Assembly: GCA_009760855.2 (NCBI GenBank)
Contig: WPIO01000057.1
Span: 252,001-316,000 of the forward strand
Direction: 5' to 3'
From: Cristatella mucedo
Lineage: Eukaryota; Bryozoa; Phylactolaemata; Cristatellidae
DNA length: 64,000 nt
Shown here piece after piece: positions 24,101 to 28,962 of the stretch (positions are counted from its first letter, which is position 1; each line of letters begins with the position of its first letter). The notes under the pieces are model-generated. The model did not search any database and had not been told where the DNA came from. It saw only the letters and a list, made by a program, of their open reading frames with translations. The position numbers and the translations under genes were made by a program.

Positions 24101-26198
24101 GCGTTTTTATAATTTGCAAATTTGGCGGCGCCAAGTGCAACCGCCACGCCTGCTGCGGTCGGAGACTAGAGAGTGCATGCGCTGCTTGCGAATTGAGCCA
24201 TGCGATACTCAACTTATGCCCTGAGGTGTCGCGTTAGAACTTCAAGGGCTCGCTCGGAGCGTGGCGTCAGCAGACCGCCAAGAAGCTCTGCTGGTGCTGC
24301 CGGCAGGAGTCGAGCCAGCGCAGCTAATACGGCGTCGTTTGTTTGTCGAGCCAGCTCACTTCCTGGTATGGGCGCAGTGCTCATAGAAAGCTGTTAAACG
24401 CGGTCACCAGCGTCTGTTTATATTAGCTTCATGTAAATAAATTTTGATATATCTTTTTGGTATAGGGTTTAGGATTTTGGGTGTAGTGTTAAGGGATTGT
24501 GAGTTTTTGGGTTTATGTTTAAGGTTCCGGTGGTTGCATTTCGTATTTTTCTTTGGCTTTGAGGTTAAGGGTTTAGGTTTTAGGGTTTTAGCATTTAGTG
24601 TTACGGTTTATGGAAACAAGTCAAACTAGAAAATATATCGTAAAACCTGTTTATTTATGGCAAATACAAGCAAGCGCTGGTGACCATGCTTAGCAGCCTG
24701 CTACGCGCACTGTACCCATATGAGGAAGTGAGCTGGCTCGATGGGCACACGACGCCGTATTTGTTGACTAGCGAGCTCTGCATCTAGAATCCACGAAACT
24801 AACCTCAGAGGAAGAGGACTGTTATCGCACGCTGCAAGGGGTGGTGAGAACAGGTACGGATCTTCCGATGCTACATAAATGAGGCAGCTCAATCAGCTAA
24901 GCCTTTTCTTTTTAGAATGTAACTGGAAAGCGAATGCCAGTAGATCAGCCGGATTGACCATTCTGTTGTTAGAGGGGCCCCTAGTTCCTCCTCACCCAAT
25001 GATTGAGCTTTTCATCAATAATATTCGGTCCGTTATTATTGCTTTCGCGGAAGCTTACGTGCTCCCACGAATCAATCGGCGTCTAGTGCCCGTGGGCAAA
25101 GAGAACTCGACAGAGGCGGTTGCCCCGAGAGACTTCGAGAGCTGCTGGCAGAGCAGCGGTCATCATTCTAAGACTGCAGTACTTAGTCTCCATTGGACGA
25201 CTGATGCAAAACGGTCAGGAAGGATCGATCCGGATTTAGTAAGATTTCGCGATTAGCATTAGCGAGCTTAAAAGGATCGCATCTAGGAGCAGATTCCCTT
25301 GCAAGATCGGTAGAGCAAAGATTTCCTTCATACTCACGACGGTGGCACGCCGTCGCTTGTACACGATTAGCATCCCGGTTGATCGAGAGCGGGTGACTGG
25401 AGTTCGCGCGATTCCTGATTGTTGCACGAACTAACTATGTTTTACGATCGCCTCAACTTTATTCCACCGCTTCGTCTATCGTACGCATCAGCACTCAGAG
25501 ACCAATTCCTGGCTGTAACCGACAGGAAGTGGCACGCGCCGCAGCTCAATCACTGAGCCGCGGCGCACATGGCAGCCTCGCGTTGGCGGTTGGCCTTGGG
25601 CAGCGACAGCTACTAACGTCTCTTGGCTTCGAAGACGAAACGACGATCGAGACAACGCTCGCAAACAGAAAGGGTCTCGGCTTGCGCGCTTGCGTCGTTC
25701 AAAACAAACTGCATTCGTAAAGAGCGCCAGCAACAAGCCTGGGCTGTTGGTGCAAAAGGAACTCGGGGGGGGGGGGGGAGTTCGCAAATAGTAATGGCGA
25801 AGACGGTCGCCGCGGGTCGATTGGCTTTATACCGGAAATGAAATTTTCTAGTTGTCGCGAACACTCACGGCGGGGTCAGGCGACGGCGGCGCACCGTTAC
25901 CGAGCGGCAGGCAAGGGGTCATCCGGGTGCACGCTGCGCCGCCGGCGACCGGACGGGCCCTTACCGCTTTCAGCCGGTCGACATATCGCTCGTGGTACTC
26001 ATCGTCACTTCCTTTGCTCGCCAAAAGGTTCTGTATTGTCTCGGGACTAACCAGTTCTTTCGTGAAGAACTCCCTGAAAGACCGAGTGAGGACGTGCCGC
26101 ACGTCCTGCGACCTGGCTGACAGCGGAGCGTGCAGCAGCAGCGACGGCTCGCTTCCCGGCCTCGAGGGCCGCGCGGCCCAGCCGACTGGCGTCGCCAT
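110..26198 (-). CDS. DLEC1: DLEC1/CFAP81 gene, 22 exons, 3' end missing
   Basis: DLEC1 (CFAP81; FAP81 in Chlamydomonas) is an ASH/MSP-domain protein of motile cilia and sperm flagella, also described as a human tumour suppressor. Exons (high to low coordinate): 26198-25965, 22078-21169, 19892-19716, 19440-19307, 18325-18142, 17976-17814, 16636-16441, 14350-14218, 13832-13693, 11938-11845, 11389-11259, 8698-8543, 8450-8296, 6888-6735, 6578-6471, 5816-5686, 5339-5136, 3045-2969, 2145-1884, 1133-1063, 883-767 and, tentatively, 206-110. Every junction keeps the frame, giving about 4.03 kb of coding sequence (about 1,340 residues). Order and spacing of motifs follow the vertebrate protein as I remember it: the N-terminal coiled coil, [44 protein letters not shown] and RLDWQFF. 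Vertebrate DLEC1 is about 1,750 residues, so roughly the last quarter is outside the window. The ATG at 26198 is preceded in frame by TGA four codons upstream. Introns range from 92 bp to 3.9 kb. Confidence 0.93.
767..883 (-). CDS. DLEC1: DLEC1 exon 21
   Basis: Encodes VRLDWQFF, then an acidic linker, then [14 protein letters not shown]: the second half of an ASH-type domain. The acceptor is gggatttcag and the donor gtgagt. It starts with two bases (AT) that complete the Asp codon begun in exon 20, and it ends in phase 1. The match to the vertebrate segment (DIRLDW ... GPPFPL) is clear. Confidence 0.9.
1063..1133 (-). CDS. DLEC1: DLEC1 exon 20 (71 bp)
   Basis: A micro-exon that reads [20 protein letters not shown], the classic opening strand of an ASH/MSP domain. 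The acceptor is tttacag and the donor gtaagt. Its first base completes the Arg codon left open by exon 19 and its last base opens the Asp codon finished by exon 21. It is too short to be found by frame length alone; phase plus motif support it. Confidence 0.9.
1525..1625 (-). mobile_element. L2 LINE 3' tail
   Basis: Reverse complement of the common tail: a CAGCAAATG-like start, then an AAAGCGCC ... GGGCGCTTT hairpin flanking AGAGA...TTCTCT, then an A/T-rich triplet run. Only the last 100 bp of the element remain. It lies in DLEC1 intron 19. Confidence 0.85.
1884..2145 (-). CDS. DLEC1: DLEC1 exon 19
   Basis: Carries [14 protein letters not shown], then [20 protein letters not shown] and [16 protein letters not shown]. 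In the vertebrate protein the corresponding stretch has NMWGEYWDNLICTVGDL followed by a GCP turn. The acceptor is ctctcaattgcag, in the phase needed by exon 18, and the donor is gtgaag, leaving AG of an Arg codon. The frame reads a stop four bases past the donor, consistent with an exon end. Confidence 0.93.
2512..2635 (-). mobile_element. SINE A (tRNA-derived, L2-like tail)
   Basis: Minus-strand copy. A polymerase III B-box-like GGCTCGAGCCC equivalent is followed by GCATATGTGAAGCGCCTGAA, AGAGATTAAGTTCTCT and GCGCTATGCAAATGAATTA. The internal hairpin is the same design as the L2 tail. Intronic in DLEC1. Confidence 0.85.
2969..3045 (-). CDS. DLEC1: DLEC1 exon 18 (77 bp)
   Basis: Encodes [20 protein letters not shown], a helical linker that corresponds to the vertebrate PPALLKTVRMQEHLAKREQ region. 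The acceptor follows a T-rich stretch (tttcgcgtcgttcgcag); the donor is gtgaga. It converts phase 2 (from exon 17) to phase 1 (needed by exon 19). Without it those two exons cannot be joined, which is the main reason to accept it. Confidence 0.88.
3158..3187. repeat. (GGC)n microsatellite
   Basis: About ten uninterrupted GGC triplets inside DLEC1 intron 17. Confidence 0.95.
3604..4898 (+). mobile_element. SINE A split by an L2 insertion
   Basis: The SINE head (3604-3642, ending CTGACC) and its continuation (from about 4773, starting TTGACCAAGG, through the CTCGAG box and the GCGCTATACAAATGAATTA tail to 4898) are the two halves of one plus-strand copy. The intervening 1.1 kb is an inverted L2 element. 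TGACC appears on both sides and is the likely target-site duplication. Confidence 0.8.
3643..4768 (-). mobile_element. L2-type LINE, 5'-truncated, RT C-terminal part
   Basis: On the minus strand it begins near the catalytic DDTQLY motif of reverse transcriptase. It continues with [47 protein letters not shown] and [14 protein letters not shown], then a 3' untranslated region and the hairpin tail with TAA repeats. Several frame breaks make it inactive. It interrupts a SINE inside DLEC1 intron 17. Confidence 0.9.
5136..5339 (-). CDS. DLEC1: DLEC1 exon 17
   Basis: Starts after cttttcctag and reads [20 protein letters not shown], an ASH domain opening (vertebrate: LDFGSAVPLRTRVTRQLILT). It is followed by [15 protein letters not shown] and a Ser/Gln-rich linker. 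The donor is gtaggg, leaving AG in phase 2. Its first base G completes the AG of exon 16. Confidence 0.93.
5686..5816 (-). CDS. DLEC1: DLEC1 exon 16
   Basis: The acceptor is ggctctctgcag. The peptide is [16 protein letters not shown], then [16 protein letters not shown]. Vertebrate DLEC1 has LALPCHVSGM ... PLVLGISGKPQGLQV at the same place. The donor is gttagc, leaving AG (phase 2). Confidence 0.93.
6471..6578 (-). CDS. DLEC1: DLEC1 exon 15
   Basis: Encodes [20 protein letters not shown], then [11 protein letters not shown]. The acceptor gcgatctgcag has a poor pyrimidine tract but gives both the right phase (0) and no gap against the vertebrate spacing (FHWG...EFC). The donor is a perfect gtgagc. 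Confidence 0.88.
6735..6888 (-). CDS. DLEC1: DLEC1 exon 14
   Basis: The acceptor is gtttccttttag. The peptide [16 protein letters not shown] leads to [20 protein letters not shown], an ASH domain core (vertebrate: LPVYAEVQKP ... TITLINGTLLPTQF). The donor is gtgagc, phase 0. Confidence 0.94.
7265..7612 (+). mobile_element. L2 LINE 3' end
   Basis: Degraded plus-strand copy. It has the remnants [13 protein letters not shown]-like and [12 protein letters not shown], the 3' untranslated block with TGCTGACGCTGTGCA, the hairpin tail and ATT/GTT repeats. It lies in DLEC1 intron 13. Confidence 0.8.
7777..7790. repeat. short (GA)n run
   Basis: A brief GA dinucleotide repeat in DLEC1 intron 13, close to the following L2 tail. 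Confidence 0.7.
7872..8085 (-). mobile_element. L2 LINE 3' untranslated region and tail
   Basis: Minus-strand copy holding only the tail hairpin and about 130 bp of the 3' untranslated block (ATGCTGACCCTGTGCATGTC equivalent). It starts at TAATAATAAT repeats. It ends abruptly about 210 bp before DLEC1 exon 13. Confidence 0.88.
8296..8450 (-). CDS. DLEC1: DLEC1 exon 13
   Basis: The acceptor is ctctcgcacttgcag. The peptide contains [20 protein letters not shown], then [20 protein letters not shown] (vertebrate: FDIEPSSGQLHSLGE ... CQHLETVLELEVENG). The donor is gtgcga, phase 2. Only a 92-bp intron separates it from exon 12. Confidence 0.93.
8543..8698 (-). CDS. DLEC1: DLEC1 exon 12
   Basis: The acceptor has a strong pyrimidine tract (tttcgctctacttttaag). 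The peptide reads [20 protein letters not shown] and continues [13 protein letters not shown], an ASH domain (vertebrate: FKGPALIINVSALQFGLLRL ... IQIRNVSQLPATW). The donor is gtatgc, phase 0. Confidence 0.94.
8875..9190 (-). mobile_element. second non-LTR retrotransposon family, RT C-terminus
   Basis: The minus strand encodes [19 protein letters not shown] and [15 protein letters not shown], the [RK]xWNSLPxxLR signature found at the C-terminus of many non-LTR ORF2 proteins. The sequence differs from the L2 copies. A related piece lies at about 15085-15300. It is intronic in DLEC1 and broken. Confidence 0.65.
10457..10585 (-). mobile_element. SINE A
   Basis: Minus-strand diverged copy. The tail AGCGCCCCGAGAGAACTTAT, the CTCGAG box and the tRNA-like head (GGGTCAAACCAG complement) are recognisable. 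It lies in DLEC1 intron 11. Confidence 0.75.
10962..11035 (+). mobile_element. SINE B head (tRNA-like)
   Basis: Contains a B-box match GGGTTCGAGTCC preceded by a tRNA-like D-arm region and followed by TGCAGCAGACAT. This resembles the head of the SINE B copies at 33207 and 39922. It is truncated, with no tail. Confidence 0.55.
11259..11389 (-). CDS. DLEC1: DLEC1 exon 11
   Basis: The peptide contains [13 protein letters not shown], then [20 protein letters not shown] and FDVK. The acceptor is ccttacggtcgacag, with two bases completing the Gly begun in exon 10. The donor is gtacgc, phase 0. It corresponds to the vertebrate segment ending HIEAVFKGP, whose KGP continues in exon 12. Confidence 0.9.
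11845..11938 (-). CDS. DLEC1: DLEC1 exon 10 (94 bp)
   Basis: The acceptor is gcgtgcttgcag. It encodes [16 protein letters not shown] and [12 protein letters not shown], the second half of the ASH domain opened in exon 9 (vertebrate: FKMWNNSKSPIRYLWG ... IEVEPCTGVIEP). The donor is gtgagt, phase 1. Confidence 0.93.
12290..13240 (+). mobile_element. L2 LINE, long copy (RT C-terminus, 3' region, tail)
   Basis: One of the best preserved copies in the window. From about 12300 an open frame of some 260 residues contains [90 protein letters not shown] and [19 protein letters not shown]. Then come the 3' untranslated block, the hairpin AAAGCGCC ... AGCGCTTT and ATT repeats. It has no catalytic half, so it is 5'-truncated and non-autonomous. 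It sits in DLEC1 intron 9 in the antisense direction. Confidence 0.93.
13693..13832 (-). CDS. DLEC1: DLEC1 exon 9
   Basis: The peptide reads [20 protein letters not shown] and [20 protein letters not shown] (vertebrate: VLEIEVKGS ... VLLEPYALIIPGENYIGINV). The acceptor is cgttgcag; AG after it completes a Glu codon. The donor is gtgagt, phase 0, joining directly to IVNNS of exon 10. Confidence 0.94.
14218..14350 (-). CDS. DLEC1: DLEC1 exon 8
   Basis: The acceptor is ccgtcgttgcag. The peptide [16 protein letters not shown] matches the vertebrate LRDFHSVLQMVLEEVPEP and follows FAPAE of exon 7 without a gap. Two donors fit the phase: gtgatg after 14218 (preferred, GAG before it) and gtaaag after 14227. 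The exact end is uncertain by nine bases. Confidence 0.85.
15085..15300 (+). mobile_element. second non-LTR family fragment
   Basis: The plus strand encodes [20 protein letters not shown], a variant of the AGxRLWNSLP signature also seen at 8875-9190 in the opposite direction. It then has [14 protein letters not shown]. Short, no tail; in DLEC1 intron 7. Confidence 0.6.
16441..16636 (-). CDS. DLEC1: DLEC1 exon 7
   Basis: The acceptor is cctttctggcgcag. The peptide [20 protein letters not shown] leads through [20 protein letters not shown] to LSFAPAE (vertebrate: HVELAFYWQIMKP ... FSIMPRKGVLSPHTDHEFIL). The first base completes Thr of NAT from exon 6. The donor is gtaacg, phase 0. Confidence 0.94.
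17140..17735 (+). mobile_element. L2 LINE, diverged copy
   Basis: Plus-strand remnants include [20 protein letters not shown], the block GGAGACCGTGCCTTTAGTTC, CCTGGAACTCACTCCCGAC and a tail ending in TTATTATTATT. It has many stops and is more decayed than the copies at 12290 or 35770. It lies in DLEC1 intron 6. Confidence 0.8.
17814..17976 (-). CDS. DLEC1: DLEC1 exon 6
   Basis: The acceptor is gttcgctgaccag. The peptide [15 protein letters not shown] is followed by [20 protein letters not shown] and NLVLNNAT (vertebrate: LTAQHFIRFEPENLRSTARK, then QLIIRNAT). The donor is gtaagt, phase 2. Confidence 0.93.
18142..18325 (-). CDS. DLEC1: DLEC1 exon 5
   Basis: The acceptor is gcgttgcag. The peptide contains [33 protein letters not shown] and [16 protein letters not shown]. 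Vertebrate DLEC1 has PPFGILPSVFELAPGH ... IIMCDNCQIKEL. The MCDNC motif is the most distinctive DLEC1 signature in the window. The donor is gtgcgc, phase 1. Confidence 0.96.
18518..18556. repeat. GGTTAT/TCG short tandem repeat
   Basis: Irregular repetition of AGGTTATCG / GGTTATAGG in DLEC1 intron 4, next to a G-rich run. Confidence 0.6.
18820..18851. repeat. tandem GTCGAC palindromes
   Basis: Four GTCGAC palindromes are packed into about 30 bp (spaced by G/GT/G), forming an inverted repeat with itself. Intron 4 of DLEC1; no known site recognised. Confidence 0.8.
19307..19440 (-). CDS. DLEC1: DLEC1 exon 4
   Basis: The acceptor is gctcgcgcag. The peptide [20 protein letters not shown] is followed by [19 protein letters not shown] (vertebrate: [20 protein letters not shown], then FCIMPKTSWP). 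The donor is gtaaga, phase 0. Confidence 0.96.
19716..19892 (-). CDS. DLEC1: DLEC1 exon 3
   Basis: The acceptor is gcttcgttgcag. The peptide [20 protein letters not shown], then [17 protein letters not shown], then ARRMPPVLS (vertebrate: [40 protein letters not shown]). The donor is gtaagt, phase 1. Confidence 0.96.
20061..20165 (-). mobile_element. L2 LINE 3' tail
   Basis: Minus-strand tail hairpin with AATAATAATG start and TTGCTGCAAAGGAAGC. It lies in DLEC1 intron 2. Confidence 0.85.
20330..20640 (+). mobile_element. possible decayed L2 fragment
   Basis: Plus-strand blocks resemble the L2 C-terminal region: CCTGACTTGACGACATTCAA, an AATCTGTAGACCACGCC-like counterpart of TTTGGAGACCGTGC, and a run of T-rich 3' sequence. 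There is no clear tail. It is judged only from block order. Confidence 0.4.
20825..21090. repeat. short tandem repeats beside exon 2
   Basis: GATCGCAGCGGGC is repeated near 20837-20870 and GGCAGGCAGAGCTCGAC is repeated in tandem near 21040-21078. Both lie in DLEC1 intron 2 within 350 bp of the exon 2 donor. Confidence 0.75.
21169..22078 (-). CDS. DLEC1: DLEC1 exon 2 (910 bp)
   Basis: The acceptor is gtcttccggcag. It opens with the coiled-coil continuation [20 protein letters not shown] and [14 protein letters not shown]. Next come [20 protein letters not shown], a basic segment ([11 protein letters not shown]), and a Gly/Ser/Asp-rich low-complexity stretch (about residues 205-245 of the protein). 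[20 protein letters not shown] and [15 protein letters not shown] follow, then [20 protein letters not shown] and [12 protein letters not shown]. The donor is gtgagc, phase 1. The low-complexity stretch is absent from vertebrate DLEC1 as I remember it; part of it is duplicated at 23491-23555. Confidence 0.95.
22140..22380. repeat. purine-rich (GGA/GAA) tract
   Basis: About 240 bp of plus strand made almost only of A and G (GGAGGAGGAGCAG, GAAGGAGGAGCGG and similar), just upstream of the exon 2 acceptor. On the gene strand this is a very long pyrimidine-rich stretch. Confidence 0.8.
22593..22770 (-). mobile_element. SINE B
   Basis: Minus-strand copy. The tail has GCTCTTATGTTGCTATAAAA and GAGGCAGCTTAATCAGCTAA (given as complement), the middle has GATCCTTTATTG, and the head has a B-box-like GGGTTCAAGTCC. 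It lies in DLEC1 intron 1. Confidence 0.75.
22795..22870 (-). mobile_element. L2 LINE 3' tail
   Basis: Minus-strand tail: AACCCTAAGAGAGCACAATA, TCTTTCTAGGAGCTTCACAT and TCTGCAAAGGAAG. Truncated and diverged. Confidence 0.7.
23140..23238 (+). mobile_element. SINE A (5'-truncated)
   Basis: Begins near GACTGAGATCGTGGGCTCGA and keeps the box GGCTCGAGCCCC, AAGCGCCCGAATAGAG and GGGCGCTATACAAACGA. It lies in DLEC1 intron 1. Confidence 0.8.
23491..23651 (+). mobile_element. inverted copy of DLEC1 exon 2 segment with palindrome and poly(A)
   Basis: 23491-23555 is identical over 65 bases to the minus strand of 21527-21591, inside exon 2, so the exon's coding sense appears here on the plus strand. It is followed by a 15-base inverted repeat (GGAAGGCTGGCCGCA ... 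TGCGGCCAGCCTTCC, 23556-23612) and then an unbroken run of 23 A (23629-23651). The poly(A) end in the coding sense suggests an RNA-mediated insertion. No target-site duplication was found. Confidence 0.75.
23930..23998 (-). other. tRNA-like sequence
   Basis: On the minus strand AGCTCAATCGGTGGAGCG is a near-perfect tRNA D-arm/A-box, followed about 30 bases later by GGTTCAGCAG in the B-box position. The acceptor stem does not pair, so it is a tRNA pseudogene or the head of another SINE rather than a functional tRNA. Confidence 0.45.
24325..24763. repeat. long inverted repeat with telomere-like loop
   Basis: The left arm (24325-24441, starting TAATACGGCGTCG) and right arm (24650-24763, ending CGACGCCGTATTT) are reverse complements at roughly 80 percent. 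Both contain CGAGCCAGCTCACTTCCT and GGTCACCAGCG. Weaker pairing extends inward (TTTTGATATATC / GATATATTTTC). The loop (about 24460-24615) is a degenerate G/T-rich array of GGGTTTAG / TTTTAGGG units. The structure suggests a fold-back DNA element. It is inside DLEC1 intron 1. Confidence 0.8.
24855..24905 (+). mobile_element. SINE B tail remnant
   Basis: GCTACATAAATGAGGCAGCT followed by CAATCAGCTAAG matches the end of the SINE B copy at 22593 in the opposite direction. The head is not recognisable. Confidence 0.45.
25765..25778. repeat. poly(G) run
   Basis: Fourteen consecutive G, in DLEC1 intron 1 about 190 bp past the exon 1 donor. Its length may be unreliable in the assembly. Confidence 0.9.
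25965..26198 (-). CDS. DLEC1: DLEC1 exon 1 (start codon)
   Basis: Begins [19 protein letters not shown] and contains [40 protein letters not shown]. The vertebrate protein has QDISHLLTGVFRNLYSAEVI and GSENERHEEFVDQLQQ. The donor is gtaagg after AAAGCG, phase 0, so the coiled coil continues without a gap into exon 2 (VDRLKA then AYEESE). The ATG is the first after an in-frame TGA. The 31 residues before QDVRH are fewer than the roughly 90 in human, so an extra upstream exon is possible. Confidence 0.9.
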
Positions 26199-27020
26199 CT
26201 GCTGCAGTCAGTGGCAATTGCCGTGGAAAGGCTCTGGCTGGCGGTGATCCGCTTGAGGCAGCAAATCTTAGGTTCTCCTCATATCGAACTGTGCGTCGAA
26301 CGCTTCTGTTCGCCGCCAGGCGAAGACCGCCGACCGGAAACGGACGCAGCAGTTCGGTTACTATAGGCACCGTACGGGAGCTCGCTTGCCTGGGAGGATA
26401 AATCACATTTCCGGCCACCGCGCCCAGCAGCCACCGAGTCGGCTGCGGCACTTCGGCTCGCGTGGTCTCACGCGAACAAATATGCATGCATATCTGTGTG
26501 ATATGCTGAGTCAGCTTCATGTGAATGGAAAGCCTACTGTAACTACTGCGTTACTACGTAACGACAGCAACCGAATTTCTAGCAGGCCCCATGCAGCACG
26601 GGGGCAGCCGGGTCCGACGTGTTTCGCTGTCGCTCTGCGTTAGACTCGGCAAAGCCCAGCAAAGCGTTAAGCGCGCCCGAGTCTAACGCTCACTGTCGTG
26701 AGATGGAGACCGCTGCTAACTTCGCTATTTTTCTTCTGCCATTTCTACCCTAAGCGGCAGCCCGCGTGCTCTGCTGTACTCACCATCGCGTCGCTCGTAG
26801 TGGTAGAGGCGCTATGTGGTGGCAGGATTCTGTAATACGACTACTGGAGCCGAGTTTGTGGCGGCGATTATGCTATGGTCTATGCTGGCGCACGCTTTTC
26901 TACAAAATACTGTGTCAACAATATTGCGCTATTTGTGGGTACTCTGCCACACAATTCATTCACTCGCAGAAAAGGGCCTTAGAAGTAGACGACCGCGATG
27001 GTTTGGCCAAGTGATTAATT
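26199..27020. other. 5' flank of DLEC1
   Basis: No coding sequence found. It contains a perfect 13-base inverted repeat GCGTTAGACTCGG / CCGAGTCTAACGC at 26637-26649 and 26677-26689. The first 200 bp are CpG-rich and would hold the DLEC1 promoter or 5' untranslated exon, but no TATA or X-box-like RFX site could be assigned with confidence. Confidence 0.4.
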
Positions 27021-27021
27021 A

Positions 27022-27152
27022 AGATACTCGCCCCGACCGAGGTCAAGGTGAATGTAATCGATGGCGGAGTTCGTACGCTCGAGCCCTGTGGCTCATGTGA
27101 CGCGCCTGAATAGAGATTTAAGTTCTCTTAGGGCGCTACGCCAATGAATTAA
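27022..27152 (+). mobile_element. SINE A
   Basis: Plus strand: CGCCCCGACCGAGGTCAAGG, the box GCTCGAGCCC, GCGCCTGAATAGAGATTTAA, GTTCTCTTAGGGCGCTA and CAATGAATTAAA. It belongs to the subtype with GTCAAGGTGAATG in the middle, like 4773 and 63042. Confidence 0.85.
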
Positions 27153-28865
27153 ATAGAGACCGCTCAGCTCGCCGACTGACAGAGGTTGCCATTTAGAGGC
27201 GATCTCAAGTTTAGGCATCAAATGTCTTACTAGTCACTCGTGGACAGTGGCCTGCTTCTGGTGGCCCATGACTTGGTCAGCCAGCCGCCATCGACAACCT
27301 CTCGGAAGCTTACTTGTATCTGACTTTTTTCTTCCGTTCCGTTTGCCGGACGTCGTGCAACAACGTCGCGCTCTTCTTCCTTTACGTCAAGCTGCCGCCG
27401 CGAACGTAAGCAACCACGCTCTATTACATGCGTTACCTTTCCTGGCTGCATTTTCTCCGTCTGCGTGAATTTACCTTTGCGTGCTTTTGCCTACTGAAAC
27501 TGTGCATGTAATGACTAATAAAATAAATTGGTAAGCTTTCTTTCTAGCATTTAAGTGAAAGAATGCGGGCGTCGTGGAGGAAGTGAGTGCTTTGTAAAGG
27601 ACGTATTAGCTAACTGGCCTTTACCATCTTGGTCTTCTTTTCGGCCACGCTACAGGTTTAGCCCTGACCTTCGACGGTCAGAGGGAAAGGGAGGCGAAAA
27701 GTCACCACAATAAGACTTTCATAAATGACTCAGGTTCCCCAGTTAAACCGCAACGAATACGACAGGAGACAAAAATAGTCATCAACGACATTGCCGGCCA
27801 CCTGGGGTCATGGCACCAGTTTCGAAATAGACAGAAATAGCAAACATGTTCGAGGCCGTCTTCACTGGTCCGTGGCAATATCAGTACCGTATTTTTACGG
27901 TCAAAGACCGCTAAGCAAGATACATTCGCTTGGAATAGATTCTAATGCGCGGATAGCGAAAAGTAGCAGCTCCTGAGAGCAATTGTGTGTCTGTGTTAGA
28001 GTGGCTTCAAGAGCCACGGCGAGTAGTGTGGCAACTTGCTCCGCCACAATCAGGGCGATCTCGAGGGACCCGAACCGCACTTGACGTCGGCAGCACTGCC
28101 AACGCCTCTCTCTCCCACGCAATGTCTCATGGCTCAGAGACTAAAAGAGGATCCAGTGGCAGAGCTGCAAAATCAACTTATGCTCTAAATTATCTCGGAG
28201 CATGTAAGGGTGAAGTCGTGACTAGCTGTCCATCGCTCAGCCCGTTAGCCTCGCAAACTCGGCTCGAAAGGTATGGCAGAAGCGTCGGCCACGCCACACA
28301 CATGCACATGCAGTTGCCCAATAAACACTAGACAAATCATTGTGGGGGCTCGGTCTCGCGACGAAGACGGACGTCGCCCCTACATGCGAGTTGTGGTACT
28401 GACGACCGACGACGGCTGCATTGTATCGTACGCAGGCAAATGCGGGAGAGCGTACGCACGGATGTAGCTGTAGCCGTCGTGGAAGCAGCTCCGGAGCGGA
28501 GCGCCAGGAGAGAAGAGAAGAGCAAGTGAGTGAGAAGATGGGAGAGCGAGTCAAGAGCGTACATACAGGCCAACGCACAGGCAGAAAGTTCCTCGATGCA
28601 GGACTGGCGGGTCACGAGACCACAGTTGACCCGTTCCGATTAAATTCAGTTTCGTCAGCCGATACTGTCCAACTGCAGCGCCTAATGAGGCGGTACTCAG
28701 CCCCGTTGGCCGGTGCGGAGTGGTGAGAGTCCGGCTGGGGCGAAACAGCATTGTGGGCGCGGCCACGTCCACATCATCTGGTCTGGCTGTTGGTCACGTC
28801 TCGAAGTCAACTTATCGTTGCCGCTATTGCCGACAATCTCATCTGTCTCTTGAGCTTTGCCTTGA
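27153..28865. other. no gene recognised; one decayed L2 trace
   Basis: Apart from a likely L2 3' untranslated relic at about 27465-27530 (TTGCGTGCTTTTGCC, ACTGTGCATGTAATGACTAA), I see no conserved motif, tRNA-like box or long repeat. Open frames here have no family features. Confidence 0.5.
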
Positions 28866-28962
28866 TTTTATGACCTTCAGCAAATGTAAAGCGCCTAGAG
28901 AGAGATTAAGTTCTCTGAGGGCGCTTTATCACGTGAATTATTATTATTATTATTATTATTAC
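28866..28962 (+). mobile_element. L2 LINE 3' tail, well preserved
   Basis: CAGCAAATGTAAAGCGCCTA, GAGAGAGATTAAGTTCTCTG and AGGGCGCTTTATCACGTGAA, then (ATT)8. Only the terminal 97 bp were inserted, an extreme 5' truncation. Confidence 0.92.
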
